Notes: generated from the sequence alone by a model not told the origin. Shown: positions 39,970-49,252, counted from the stretch's first letter. The stretch: 49,556 nucleotides of DNA from Collinsella sp. (GCA_019419525.1 DXZU01000036.1:1-49556), one strand, 5' to 3'. Program-made: numbers and translations.

Positions 39970-40866
39970 TTATTTCTTTGGCGCGTCGATTTGAACCGTG
40001 TTGGGAATAAGCTCAGTCGCGCAGGCCCACCAGCCACTTTGCTGGGCAGCATCGGCAAGCCTTTCGGCCGTGGCAGCGGTGTCGCAAATGGCAAACGAGC
40101 AGGCACCCGATCCGCACACATCTACAGCAACGGTTCCGTCCTGTTTACGCAGCCAGTCGAGGACCGTTTGAATCTGCGACTCCATCTGTGCGGAAATGAC
40201 ACCAAGGTTGTTATGGATGAGTGCATATGCCGTCTCGGCATCACCAGCACGCAAGGCAGAAGCTATCGCGCCGGGCTTGTCCGCAGGCACCGGGGCCTCG
40301 TCAAAACGTCGATAGGCTTCAATTGTCGAAACGCTTGCCTCGCGCGGCTTGACCAGCACGACGGGCGTCTCGGGCAGCGCGGGGTACTCAGTTGCCAGCA
40401 CGTCTCCCCCACCTACGTAGAACGCAGGACTCGCGTGCAAAAAGAACGGGACGTCAGCACCAATACCCCGCGCAATATCGTCGAGCGCTGGGTCGGTGCG
40501 ATCAATGCCCCAGAGCTCCGCCAAGGCGACAATGACCGCGGCCGCATCCGTCGAGGGGCCGCCCAAGCCGGCGCACAATGGAATGCGCTTCTCAATCGTC
40601 ACGCAGATGTTTGCCTCGCGGCCATAATGCTCGGCCATAGCAACCGCAGCCCGATACGCCGTATTCTTTTGCATGGGAAAATCTGATGCCGGAACCGTCT
40701 GGACGGTCAACGCCTGTGCCGGCGTAACCGTCACGGTATCGGAAAGACCGACGGCTGCCATCAGGGAATCGACCTTATGGTAGCCGCGGTCGTCACGCTC
40801 GGTATGAACCCCCAGGTAGAGGTTAATCTTTGCCGGCGCGGAAAGGGTCAGGGACCAATCGGTCAC
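39970..40866 (-). CDS. ispE: 4-diphosphocytidyl-2-C-methyl-D-erythritol kinase
   Basis: A 298-residue GHMP kinase of the MEP pathway. SAPAKINLYLGV near the N terminus, the ATP loop PLCAGLGGPSTDAAAVIVAL (family usually GGGSSDAA, here GGPSTDAA), and the C-terminal VCGSGACSFAI are present. Starts 2 nt after veg; veg-ispE adjacency is also found in Bacillus. Together with ispD and ispF in this window it gives three MEP enzymes. Confidence 0.94.
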   Translation of the reverse strand: MTDWSLTLSAPAKINLYLGVHTERDDRGYHKVDSLMAAVGLSDTVTVTPAQALTVQTVPASDFPMQKNTAYRAAVAMAEHYGREANICVTIEKRIPLCAGLGGPSTDAAAVIVALAELWGIDRTDPALDDIARGIGADVPFFLHASPAFYVGGGDVLATEYPALPETPVVLVKPREASVSTIEAYRRFDEAPVPADKPGAIASALRAGDAETAYALIHNNLGVISAQMESQIQTVLDWLRKQDGTVAVDVCGSGACSFAICDTAATAERLADAAQQSGWWACATELIPNTVQIDAPKK

Positions 40867-40868
40867 CG

Positions 40869-41165
40869 CTAGTGCTCCTCGAGCTGATTGCCGAGCGGGG
40901 TAAAGATATGCTCGCCGCTCTCGGGGTCGAACAGCTCGACCTGACCGGTGAGGACATCGATATACTGGTAGGACTGACGCGACTTGCGGCCGCGGCGCTC
41001 GTCGACCTCGACGATAAAGACGGCGGGGTGGACGCTCTTGATGGTGCCCATGCGCTCGACGACGCGGGTGCGGCCCATGTTGGCCTTCACCTTGACGCGA
41101 TCGCCCACCATATCGGTCAGCTTCTCGTGGATGTCGTCGACGTGATTGACTTCCATCTCTTCCAT
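40869..41165 (-). CDS. veg: Veg family protein
   Basis: A 98-residue small beta-barrel protein of the Veg/DUF1021 family, linked to biofilm-matrix control in Bacillus. VGDRVKVKANMGRTRVVERMGTIKSVHPAVFIVEVDE and SYQYIDVLTGQVELF match the family; the Bacillus protein is about 86 residues. Start 41165 is 8 nt from GGAGG. It lies immediately upstream of ispE, the order known from Bacillus, and has its own strong promoter. Its molecular role is unsettled. Confidence 0.88.
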   Translation of the reverse strand: MEEMEVNHVDDIHEKLTDMVGDRVKVKANMGRTRVVERMGTIKSVHPAVFIVEVDERRGRKSRQSYQYIDVLTGQVELFDPESGEHIFTPLGNQLEEH

Positions 41166-41232
41166 GAACAGAGCCTCCAGAAGGTGCAATTCAAAAAGGG
41201 GATAATACCCCTAAGATAGACAAAACTCTAAT

Positions 41233-41262
41233 ACTATAGCACTCTGCTGCCGCCATACGCAA
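41233..41262 (-). promoter_or_regulatory. veg-ispE promoter
   Basis: Minus strand TTGCGT (41257-41262) and TATAGT (41233-41238), 18-nt spacer. Downstream, AGGGG/CCCCT followed by TTTTT (41193-41212) forms a small leader hairpin. Confidence 0.6.
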
Positions 41263-41295
41263 GTAGCTAAAAAAGCCCGGTCCCAAATTGACTAC

Positions 41296-41742
41296 TTACA
41301 GACTATCGGTGTCGAGGACGATGGTGAACGGACCGTCGTTGACCAGGTCGACCTTCATATCGGCGCCAAAGATACCGTGCGCCACATGCTCAACGTCCTG
41401 AGCGACGAGTGTCAAAAAGTACTCGTAAAGTTCGTTAGCGACATCGGGCGCGCCGGCGTCCGTAAACGACGGACGGCGGCCGTGGCGGCAGTCGGCAAAC
41501 AGCGTGAACTGCGACACCACGAGCACCTCGCCGTCGACATCCGCCAGCGCCAAGTTGGTCTTGCCGTTCTCGTCCTCGTTGATACGCAGCCCGCGGAGCT
41601 TGCCCCACAGCTTGTCGGCTTCGGCGCGTGTGTCGCCGTGGCCCACGCCCAGCAGCACCAAGTAGCCGCGTCCAATACGGCCCACGCACTCGTCGTCGAC
41701 TGTCACGCTGGCGTTGAGCACGCGCTGCACCACCGCACGCAC
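41296..41742 (-). CDS. dtd: D-aminoacyl-tRNA deacylase
   Basis: A 148-residue DTD that removes D-amino acids (and glycine from tRNA-Ala) mischarged on tRNA. MRAVVQRVLNASVTV opens the fold and VSQFTLFAD is the catalytic SQF motif. The cis-proline motif is NDGPFT where NxGPVT is usual, a conservative Val to Phe change. Starts 3 nt after rdgB. Length is typical. Confidence 0.93.
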   Translation of the reverse strand: MRAVVQRVLNASVTVDDECVGRIGRGYLVLLGVGHGDTRAEADKLWGKLRGLRINEDENGKTNLALADVDGEVLVVSQFTLFADCRHGRRPSFTDAGAPDVANELYEYFLTLVAQDVEHVAHGIFGADMKVDLVNDGPFTIVLDTDSL

Positions 41743-41745
41743 GGT

Positions 41746-42387
41746 CTACTCCTCGCCCGTCAGCTTGGCGGACAGATGCTCGAGCGCATGGAAACGATGG
41801 CTGATGGCGTTCTTCTCGTCCGCCGTGAGCTCGGCCATGGTCTTGCCCGGCGTATCGACCGGCAGGAACAGCGGGTCGTAGCCAAAACCGTGTTCGCCGC
41901 GGCCCTCGTGCGCGATAACGCCTTCGCAGGCGCCCTCGCCATAGGTGACCAGACCGTCCGTATCGATAAGCGCGACGACGCTCATAAAGCGCGCGGTACG
42001 GTCCTCGTCTGCCACGCCTTCCAGGTTAACGAGAAGCTTGGCGTTGTTGGCGGCATCGTCGCCATGCACGCCCGCATAGCGCGCGCTATACACGCCCGGC
42101 TCGCCGTCCAACGCATCGACGACCAAGCCGGAGTCGTCGGCGATGGCCATAAGGCCCGTCTCCTCGACCGCAGCCTGCGCCTTGATGATGGCGTTCTCCA
42201 AAAACGTCGTGCCGTTTTCCTCGGGGTCCTCAAAATCGCCCAGCTGGCCGAGCGCCACAAAGCGCACCTCGGGCATGACCTTGCCCAAAATGGCCTCGAT
42301 CTCGGTGAGCTTATGGGCGTTGCCGGTTGCCACGACGATGGTCGCCGCCGGGTCGAGGGTGTCGATGTCAATCTTCTCAAGTGCCAT
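41746..42387 (-). CDS. rdgB: XTP/dITP diphosphatase (RdgB/HAM1)
   Basis: A 213-residue house-cleaning pyrophosphatase that hydrolyses dITP and XTP. VVATGNAHKLTEIEAILG, TTFLENAIIKAQAA, ADDSGLVVDALDG and the C-terminal NAISHRFHAL are all family motifs, including the catalytic Asp of DDSGL. Start 42387 follows GGAG. Usually paired with rph, as here, but a terminator-like repeat sits between them. Confidence 0.94.
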   Translation of the reverse strand: MALEKIDIDTLDPAATIVVATGNAHKLTEIEAILGKVMPEVRFVALGQLGDFEDPEENGTTFLENAIIKAQAAVEETGLMAIADDSGLVVDALDGEPGVYSARYAGVHGDDAANNAKLLVNLEGVADEDRTARFMSVVALIDTDGLVTYGEGACEGVIAHEGRGEHGFGYDPLFLPVDTPGKTMAELTADEKNAISHRFHALEHLSAKLTGEE

Positions 42388-42494
42388 AGCTGGTCTCCTT
42401 TGTCTCTATAGCAATGCCGAGTTGAGGACGACGAGGACTTCGGCCTCTCTCCCGTCTCAATCAACGGCAGTCTTATACTTCGACGTTTTCCCAG

Positions 42495-42533
42495 ATAAAA
42501 CCTGCCAAAATAAACCTGTCCCTTTTTGGCAGG
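42495..42533 (-). terminator. Terminator of rph, CCTGCC-type repeat copy 2
   Basis: CCTGCCAAAA (42501-42510) and TTTTGGCAGG (42524-42533) with TTTTAT after it on the minus strand. The hairpin touches the rph stop codon. Sequence and flanks match the element at 3075-3110, with GGGACAGG in the loop. Confidence 0.85.
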
Positions 42534-43259
42534 TTAGGCGAGGGCTTGGCGCTGAAGCTCGATGAGCTCGGCGATACCCTTATCGCCCAGGTCGAGCAGG
42601 GCGTTGAGACGCTTGCGATCGAAGGGCGCCTGCTCGCCGGTACCCTGGAGTTCGATCATCTCACCGGTGTCGGTGGCGACGAGGTTCATGTCGACCTCGG
42701 CGTGGCTGTCCTCGGAATAGTCCAAGTCGAGCAGCGTATTGCCGTCGACAACGCCCATGGAGATTGCAGCCACCTGGCCGGTAAGCGGGATGCGCTCGAT
42801 CTTGCCCGCCTCGACCCACATGGCGAGGGCGTCGTGCAGCGCCAACCAGGCACCGGTAATGCTCGCCGTACGCGTGCCGCCATCGGCCTGGATCACATCG
42901 CAGTCGACGGTAACGGTGTACTCGCCGAGCGCCTTCATGTTGACGACGGTACGCAGGCTGCGGCCGATAAGCCGCTCGATCTCCATGGAGCGGCCCTTGC
43001 GGTTGGCATGCTCGCGCTTGCAGCGTTTACCGGTCGAGGCCGGCAGCATCGCATATTCCGCCGTTACCCAGCCGGCCTTGGCGCCCTTGCGCCAACCCGG
43101 CACACCCTCCTCGATGGTGGCGGCGCACAGTACGCGCGTGTCGCCGAACTCCGCCAGGCACGAGCCGTGGGCGTGCTTCATGACGCCGCGGGTGAGCTTA
43201 ACGGGGCGCAGCTCGTTTGCGGCGCGGCCGTTGGCGCGGTTGACCTGCATGTATTCCAT
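42534..43259 (-). CDS. rph: Ribonuclease PH
   Basis: A 241-residue phosphorolytic 3'-5' exoribonuclease that trims tRNA 3' ends. GSCLAEFGDTRVLCAAT, SIEERLIGRSLR-like RSMEIERLIGRSLRTVV, and DCDVIQADGGTRTASITGA are diagnostic. Complete; start 43259. Downstream of murI with 53-nt spacing. Confidence 0.96.
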   Translation of the reverse strand: MEYMQVNRANGRAANELRPVKLTRGVMKHAHGSCLAEFGDTRVLCAATIEEGVPGWRKGAKAGWVTAEYAMLPASTGKRCKREHANRKGRSMEIERLIGRSLRTVVNMKALGEYTVTVDCDVIQADGGTRTASITGAWLALHDALAMWVEAGKIERIPLTGQVAAISMGVVDGNTLLDLDYSEDSHAEVDMNLVATDTGEMIELQGTGEQAPFDRKRLNALLDLGDKGIAELIELQRQALA

Positions 43260-43312
43260 GGAACTATCCTTTCGGCAAAAGATGTGGCGAAGCCTCCGGC
43301 GACATTGCGAGC

Positions 43313-44197
43313 CTAACCGAGTTCGTCGATATCGACATGCTCAATGCTTTTAAGCGGCTGGCCAAAGATAAAGCTACCCGCCACCGCAAACTCGGCAATG
43401 TTGTCAGACGTGGTGGCAAAGCGATGCTGTGGCTCGGCGGTATCGCCCGCCAGCTGCTCACGGCGCGTGAGGATATCGGTCAGCTCGCGGGTGGTCTCCT
43501 CGGCGGAGCTCACCACGCGCACCCCGGGTCCCAGCGCATGGCGGATGGGACCCACCAGCAGCGGGAAGTGCGTACAGCCGAGCACCACGGTATCGATGCC
43601 GCGATCGTGCAGCGGCTCGACTGTGGCGCCGACCAGCGCGCGAACGGCTGGCGTATCAAAAATATCCTCGTTCTCGAGCCACTGCTCCTGCAGGTGCGCG
43701 CCCGAGGCGAGCTCGTGCTCGACGACCTCGACAAAGCTCGAGGCCGGACAGCCATACACATCGACACCAGCATCCAAATCCTGGATGGCGCGCGTGTAGG
43801 CGCCCGAGCGAATGGTGAGGTTGGTGGCGAGCACGCCCACGCGGCGCGTACGCGTGCTGTTGATGGCGGCGCGTGCGCCCGGGGCGATCACGCCGATCAC
43901 GGGAACGTCGAGCACTTGCTGAGCCAGACGCAAGGCCGCGGCGGTCGCCGTGTTACAGGCGATGACCATGATCTTAACGTCGTGCCTCGATAGCCAGCGG
44001 CCCGCCTGCAGCGCAAACGAGCGAACCTCGTCCTCGGTGCGGGTGCCATAAGGGCAGCGTTTAGTGTCACCGAAATAGTAGACGGACTCGTGCGGAAGCG
44101 CCGTTGCGATCGCGCGCGCGACCGTTAAGCCGCCCAGGCCCGAGTCGAACACGCCGATCGGACGCGTGTCCCCGGCCATATTATCGATATCGGACAT
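43313..44197 (-). CDS. murI: Glutamate racemase
   Basis: A 294-residue cofactor-independent racemase supplying D-glutamate for peptidoglycan. IGVFDSGLGGLTV, YFGDTKRCPYG, the first catalytic Cys in VIACNTATAAALR and the second in VLGCTHFPLL are present. Start MSDIDNM at 44197 has GAGGT upstream; a longer in-frame start at 44233 lacks a site. Clustered with murE. Confidence 0.95.
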   Translation of the reverse strand: MSDIDNMAGDTRPIGVFDSGLGGLTVARAIATALPHESVYYFGDTKRCPYGTRTEDEVRSFALQAGRWLSRHDVKIMVIACNTATAAALRLAQQVLDVPVIGVIAPGARAAINSTRTRRVGVLATNLTIRSGAYTRAIQDLDAGVDVYGCPASSFVEVVEHELASGAHLQEQWLENEDIFDTPAVRALVGATVEPLHDRGIDTVVLGCTHFPLLVGPIRHALGPGVRVVSSAEETTRELTDILTRREQLAGDTAEPQHRFATTSDNIAEFAVAGSFIFGQPLKSIEHVDIDELG

Positions 44198-44248
44198 TAC
44201 CTCACCAGATTCTCTCTCGAAAAATGCGACCAATCGTGATGCGTCGCG

Positions 44249-45160
44249 CTACGAACGGGCTGCGACCAGCAGCTCGGCCGTTGCCACCCAACCGTCGACA
44301 ATCTTGCCGCGCGTAATATAGGCATTGTCGCAGGCGTCCAAGAACTCCGGGGCACCGGCGCTCGTCAGACCGTTCTCGACCAGGCAGAACATGCCAACAT
44401 GGTCGGCCATGTAGAAGTCGGACTCGGAGTCGCCGAGCGCAAGCGTCTCCTCGAGCTCGATCCCCAGGTGCTCGCAGAAGCGCGCAATGGCAACGCCTTT
44501 GTTGAGACCCGCCGGATTGATGTTGAAGGCGCGGCCGTCCTCGACGTGATTAAGCTCGAGCGTCGTCGGCTTGGACAGGTGAGTCAGATGGCCGTTGCAA
44601 GCCAAGACCAGACCGCAGCCGGCCTCGTCCAGGATGGCCTGGACCTCATCGTCGGGCACATCGCCGCGCATGCCGACGGTGACCTCACGGTACTTGTAGC
44701 CGGTCGACATGTCGTTGTGGTATTCGATCTTGTGCGGCCAGCGGGCAAGGATCTTCTCGCACACGCCGGTCTGCTCGATCACCTGGTGCGGCGTGAGACC
44801 GCAGGCGGGGTCGTAGGGCATGTCGCCCGTCAGGTACTCCCAGTCGTTGGCCTTGAGGTCGTACATGACCAGGCCGCCCATCTCGCCGATGTAGGAGTTG
44901 AGGCCGAGCACGCGGGCGTCCTCATGGATCATGGTGCGATTGCGACCCGAGGTGGGGACCACCTGGATGCCGGCACGGGCGAGCGCGACAACCGCCTCGA
45001 CGAGCTTGGTCGAGGGATTGCCGTCGTTATCGCGCAGTACGCACGAGCCGGGGGCGAGCATCGTGGCGTCCAGATCGGTAAAGACATACTTGACCTTGGC
45101 AAGACGCTCGCGCACCTCGCCCGAAAGCTCGGCAACGGTCGGCAGGATGTTGTGGGACAT
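44249..45160 (-). CDS. HAD-superfamily hydrolase, Cof/IIB type
   Basis: A 303-residue HAD phosphatase. Motif I is FTDLDATML, with the second Asp followed by Ala-Thr (usual DxDGT, here DLDAT). Motif II is VVPTSGR, Lys in NKGVAIARF, and motif IV GDSESDFYMADHVG. The large C2B-type cap suggests a sugar- or nucleotide-phosphate substrate, not determinable here. Start MSHNILPTVAEL at 45160 follows ACGGAG. Between murE and murI, so perhaps linked to wall precursor metabolism, but that is only positional. Confidence 0.85.
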   Translation of the reverse strand: MSHNILPTVAELSGEVRERLAKVKYVFTDLDATMLAPGSCVLRDNDGNPSTKLVEAVVALARAGIQVVPTSGRNRTMIHEDARVLGLNSYIGEMGGLVMYDLKANDWEYLTGDMPYDPACGLTPHQVIEQTGVCEKILARWPHKIEYHNDMSTGYKYREVTVGMRGDVPDDEVQAILDEAGCGLVLACNGHLTHLSKPTTLELNHVEDGRAFNINPAGLNKGVAIARFCEHLGIELEETLALGDSESDFYMADHVGMFCLVENGLTSAGAPEFLDACDNAYITRGKIVDGWVATAELLVAARS

Positions 45161-45267
45161 GGTCACTCCGTTTACGTAGAAGGGTTTGGGCTTAGACGGC
45201 ATGTTTTGATTGAGGGAACACGTTTATGGCGACAGCGCACTCAGGGCGCCTTCGCCATCATGGTTCA

Positions 45268-46830
45268 TTAGTCAAACTGGGTAACATCGATCAGGCGATT
45301 GGCCAACGAAAGGTCGCTCTCGATGGGCACGAACTCGTCACCCACGTGCATGAGCTCCTCGTCACCCTTTGCCAGCAGCAAGACAATGGTGGGAGCATCG
45401 GGGTTGACGTACTCCTCGCGCGCCGCCTTGAACGCCGCATGCACAGCGGCTTCGCGATCGAGGATAATCTTGTTCGGCGTATCGTCGGGAACATGTTCGG
45501 CAAGCTCGCGACAGACCTTCATCGGGTCCTCGTGAGCCGGGTCCTCGTTGGCAAAAATCATCAGGTCGGAATATGGTGCGGCCTCGCGCGGAAGCTGCTC
45601 GCGGCGCTCCTGCGCCTTGCCGCCGGCAGCGCCAAACACTGCAATGACTGGACTAGTGGGAAACGCGCGCTTGACCGACGAGAAAAGCGAACGGAACGAA
45701 AGCTGGTTGTGCGCATAGTCAACGACGCAGATCACGCGGCCGTCCTTCGACTCCACGACCTCCATACGTCCCGGCACACGCAGTTTGGAGAGGCCCTTCT
45801 TGATAGCCTCGATACCGATGCCGATCTCGTGCGCAGCGGCGATAGCGACCAGCGCGTTTTCCACGTTAAAGTCGCCCGCGATGCCCAGCAGGACCTTCTC
45901 CCCCGCCTCGGACTCGTCGGCACACAGGCCATGCAGGTTAAACTCGATGTTAAAGCCGACCACGCGGACATCGCTTGCCCACAGGCTTGCCTCGGGATGC
46001 TCGACGCCAACGGTCACCAAGCGCTCGGCGGTCGACGCTGCCTCCAGCACACGGTCAACCTCTTCGGTGCCCAGATTCACCACGGCGGTCTTTGCCTGGT
46101 CAAAGATCCTGAGTTTGCTCTCAAAATAATCCTCAAACGTGGGGTGTTCGATCGGCGAGATGTGGTCACGCCCGATGTTGAGGAAGCACGCCACGTCAAA
46201 CGGCAGATTCTCGACGCGTTGGTACTTGAGCGCCTGGCTCGAGACCTCCATGACCATGGACTGGCGACCGGACTCACGGCAGTTGGCGATATGGCGCCAG
46301 ACCTCGGGGGCCTCGGGCGTAGTATTGGTGCTCTCGTAGCACTCGATGCCATCGTCGGTACTCACCGAGCCGATCATGCCGCAGGACTCGCCCGCCGCTT
46401 TGATAATCGACTGGAGCATAAAAGCGGCCGTGGTCTTTCCCTTGGTACCGGTGATGCCCACGATCTTGACGTCGTGGTCGGGACGGTCGTAGACCTCCGG
46501 CGGCAACAGGGCCATGGCCGTGCGAACGCTATCAACAACCAGCATCGCAGCACCGCTCTCCTGCGCCAGCGGCTCCAGAGACTCGACCAGCGACTCTTCG
46601 CACACAAATGCGACGGCGCCCGCATCGAGCGCCATGCTCAAAAACGCGGGCTTAAAGGCAGCGCCCTTGCAAAAGAACACGTCACCTGCCGAAACCGCGC
46701 GCGAATCAAACGAGCAGCCGGTCACGGCACGCTCGTCAACCTGCTCCGAAGCACGCAGTTCGCCGCACACATCGAGAAGCTTGGCAAGCGTATCGACCGT
46801 GGTCACGGTCGCGGAATCCGAATGGTGCAT
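45268..46830 (-). CDS. murE: UDP-N-acetylmuramoyl-tripeptide synthetase MurE
   Basis: A 520-residue Mur ligase adding the third peptide residue to UDP-MurNAc-L-Ala-D-Glu. ATP loop GITGTKGKTT, ESTNTTPEAPE, VMEVSSQALKYQRV and YAHN are present. At the residue-selecting site the sequence is ANEDPAHEDP, aligning with DNPANDDP of L-Lys-type enzymes rather than DNPR of meso-DAP enzymes. Lys or Orn is therefore more likely than DAP. Start 46830 after GAAAGG. First of a murE-HAD-murI-rph-rdgB-dtd run. Confidence 0.93.
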   Translation of the reverse strand: MHHSDSATVTTVDTLAKLLDVCGELRASEQVDERAVTGCSFDSRAVSAGDVFFCKGAAFKPAFLSMALDAGAVAFVCEESLVESLEPLAQESGAAMLVVDSVRTAMALLPPEVYDRPDHDVKIVGITGTKGKTTAAFMLQSIIKAAGESCGMIGSVSTDDGIECYESTNTTPEAPEVWRHIANCRESGRQSMVMEVSSQALKYQRVENLPFDVACFLNIGRDHISPIEHPTFEDYFESKLRIFDQAKTAVVNLGTEEVDRVLEAASTAERLVTVGVEHPEASLWASDVRVVGFNIEFNLHGLCADESEAGEKVLLGIAGDFNVENALVAIAAAHEIGIGIEAIKKGLSKLRVPGRMEVVESKDGRVICVVDYAHNQLSFRSLFSSVKRAFPTSPVIAVFGAAGGKAQERREQLPREAAPYSDLMIFANEDPAHEDPMKVCRELAEHVPDDTPNKIILDREAAVHAAFKAAREEYVNPDAPTIVLLLAKGDEELMHVGDEFVPIESDLSLANRLIDVTQFD

Positions 46831-46890
46831 CTTTCACCTTTCTCAGCCATTTGGCAGGGACGGTTTTCATAGTAACTGAAACGTGCTCGC

Positions 46891-46917
46891 GCAAAAACGG
46901 CTCCCGGAGGAGCCGTT
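46891..46917 (-). terminator. Terminator of asnB
   Basis: AACGGCTC (46896-46903) and GAGCCGTT (46910-46917), TTT following on the minus strand, 25 nt after the asnB stop. Confidence 0.85.
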
Positions 46918-46942
46918 ACGCGCAGGCATTCGTAAGCCGTGA

Positions 46943-48823
46943 CTAGGCAACCTGAACAGAAGGCTGGCCCTCGTCGATAAAGAAGCGCTTGTACCACACC
47001 AAGAACACGAGCGGCGTATAGATCTTGCGCTGGAAATCGCCCTTGCCCGCAAAGTGCAGGTCGAGCAGATGCATGAGCTCGTCGGTGTCGAAGAACTCGC
47101 TTGCCCACGGCGCGGTGAAGTACTCCTTGACATAGTCGTACCACTTTTGCTCGCGCAGCCAGTAGACAATCGGCACCGGGAAGCCCACCTTGGGACGGGT
47201 GGCCCACTCATCGGGCAGCGACTTGTTGGCGGCGTGGCGAAGCACCTGCTTGTTGCCGTTCTCGTTGATGCGGTAGCGGTCGGGAATGTGCTCGGCGAAC
47301 TCCATGACCTTGCGATCCAGGAAAGGCACGCGCAGCTCCAGCGAGTGCGCCATGCACATCTTGTCGGCCTTGAGCAGAATGTCGCCCGGAAGCCACATGT
47401 TCATGTCCAGGTACTGCTTCTTGACCAGTTCGGGCTGGCCCTTCACGCGTGCATAGATGGGTGCAGCGAGCTCAAAGGCGCCGTCGCCGGTGTTGTACTT
47501 GGGCTTGAGTACGCCGTCGACCTCGCGCTCAGGCCATACCAAGGCCTGGCCCAGGAACGACTTCTCGGGGATCTCGGCACCCTTGACCAAGAAGTTATGG
47601 CCCTTGAAGTACGGCATATGCAGCGCCAGGTTACCGAGCGCGCGGCGAATGGGCAACGGTACCATCTTTTTGTACTTGCGCACCGGAACCGTGTCCTCGT
47701 AGTAGGCGTAGCCGCCAAAGAGCTCGTCGGCGCCTTCGCCCGAAAGCACGACGGTGACGTCCTTGCGCGCCATCTCGGCCAAGAACCACAGCGGCACAGA
47801 CGACAGGTTGGACTGCGGCTCGTCCATGTGATACTGAATGTCCTCGAGTGCGCCAAAGAACTCGTCGGCGGTAATCATCTTGCGAACATTCTCGACGCCG
47901 AGCTTGTCGGATAGCTCCTTGGCGTAGTTAGTCTCGTTGAAATTCTTGTAATCGAAGCCCACCGAGAAGGTCTTGTCGGGCATGAGACAAGCGGCAATAT
48001 AGCTGGAGTCGACGCCGCCGGAGAGGAAGGAGGCGACCTTAACATCAGCGATGCGATGGGCCTCGACGCTCTCGTGCACAACCTCATCCAGCTCGTCAAC
48101 GTACTCCTCAAACGGCTTCTCGACGGCGGAGTAATCGCAATCCCAATAGCGCTCGACGTTCATCTTGCCGGTCGGGATGTCTACGGTAAAGTAATGCGCC
48201 GGCGGCAGCTTGTAGACACCCTCGAAGAAGGTCTCCTCAGTTGCCGAATACTGCAGCGTCATGTACGGACGCAGGGCCTTTTTGTTGACCGCCTTGTGGA
48301 AGTGCGGGTAGTCCAGGAAGCTCTTGATTTCGGAGCCAAAGAGCACGCCCGGCGCGCCGTCGCCCGCATCGGCCATGGGATAGTAGTAGAGCGGCTTGAT
48401 GCCAAAGATGTCGCGGGCGCCAAAAAGCTTGTTCTTCTTCTTGTCCCAGATGACGAAGGCGTACATGCCGCGCAGGCGATCGAGTACGGCCTCGCCCCAC
48501 TCCTCGTAGCCGTGCAGGAGGCTCTCGGTGTCGGCTCCACAGTGGAACTTATAGCCCTTGGCCTCGAGCTCGGAGCGAAGCTCCTGGAAGTTGTAGATCT
48601 CGCCGTTGAAGACGATAACGACGCTGCCATCCTCATTGGCCATGGGCTGAGCGCCGGCCTCGGTCAGGTCGAGGATCGACAGGCGGCGGAAGCCCAGGGC
48701 AACGCGGCCGTCGATAAACTGGCCGCCCATGTCGGGACCACGATGGACGATGCGGTCCATCATCTTGGTGAGCACCTCGGATTGGTTATCCGTCCCACCG
48801 ACAAAACCGACAAAACCGCACAT
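46943..48823 (-). CDS. asnB: Asparagine synthase (glutamine-hydrolysing)
   Basis: A 626-residue AsnB. The glutaminase domain starts at the nucleophile Cys2 (MCGFVGFVGG) and contains HRGPD, FNGEIYNF and RGMYAF. The synthetase domain has the PP-loop SGGVDSSY and GEGADELFGGY. All catalytic residues are intact. It makes asparagine from aspartate, glutamine and ATP. Monocistronic: own terminator, with TATACT as a likely -10 at about 48877-48882 on the minus strand. Confidence 0.96.
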   Translation of the reverse strand: MCGFVGFVGGTDNQSEVLTKMMDRIVHRGPDMGGQFIDGRVALGFRRLSILDLTEAGAQPMANEDGSVVIVFNGEIYNFQELRSELEAKGYKFHCGADTESLLHGYEEWGEAVLDRLRGMYAFVIWDKKKNKLFGARDIFGIKPLYYYPMADAGDGAPGVLFGSEIKSFLDYPHFHKAVNKKALRPYMTLQYSATEETFFEGVYKLPPAHYFTVDIPTGKMNVERYWDCDYSAVEKPFEEYVDELDEVVHESVEAHRIADVKVASFLSGGVDSSYIAACLMPDKTFSVGFDYKNFNETNYAKELSDKLGVENVRKMITADEFFGALEDIQYHMDEPQSNLSSVPLWFLAEMARKDVTVVLSGEGADELFGGYAYYEDTVPVRKYKKMVPLPIRRALGNLALHMPYFKGHNFLVKGAEIPEKSFLGQALVWPEREVDGVLKPKYNTGDGAFELAAPIYARVKGQPELVKKQYLDMNMWLPGDILLKADKMCMAHSLELRVPFLDRKVMEFAEHIPDRYRINENGNKQVLRHAANKSLPDEWATRPKVGFPVPIVYWLREQKWYDYVKEYFTAPWASEFFDTDELMHLLDLHFAGKGDFQRKIYTPLVFLVWYKRFFIDEGQPSVQVA

Positions 48824-49010
48824 ATACTATCCCCTCTGCTGTTGCTGGGTATCAAATCGAATCAGTAGCTTTTGAGTATACCCGAGGGTGCAAAGAGGGA
48901 CGGAATGTTCAGGCAATCTCAACTGAATCAGCTCCGCGCCGACACGCGCCGGTTACCTTTAATGGATATGAGGTGAATGGGGCGATTGTTTTGCTATACT
49001 CTCTCCGCAC

Positions 49011-49086
49011 GGGCGATTGGCGCAACGGTTAGCGCAGGTGCTTTACACGCACAAGGTTGGGGGTTCGAATCCCTCATCGCCCACCA
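49011..49086 (+). tRNA. trnV: tRNA-Val (TAC)
   Basis: Acceptor GGGCGAT/ATCGCCC, D-arm GCGCAACGGTTAGCGC, anticodon loop TTTACAC (anticodon TAC) on a GTGC/GCAC stem, T-arm GGGGGTTCGAATCCCTC, CCA encoded. An extended -10 (TGCTATACT, to 49000) lies directly upstream. Confidence 0.94.
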
Positions 49087-49155
49087 TTGAATTGGAAACG
49101 GTCCTCGAAAGGGGACCGTTTTTGTTTGGGCCCATTTCATGGGATTCGAACCCGC
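49069..49155 (+). repeat. 87-nt tRNA-associated unit, copy 1
   Basis: Begins with the last 18 nt of tRNA-Val (ATCCCTCATCGCCCACCA), passes through a terminator hairpin and ends TTTGGGCCCA-nnn-CATGGGATTCGAACCCGC. The same order and length recur at 49253-49339. Confidence 0.75.
49096..49127 (+). terminator. Terminator of tRNA-Val
   Basis: AAACGGTCC (49096-49104) and GGACCGTTT (49113-49121), then TTGTTT. Confidence 0.88.
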
Positions 49156-49252
49156 AAGGGTGCGGAGCTGAGGAAACGCGAAGCGTTTTCCAGCGCAGCA
49201 CGCGAGGAGCGAAGCGACGAAGCGGATGCGGGCGGTGGAGCCGCACGCGGAC

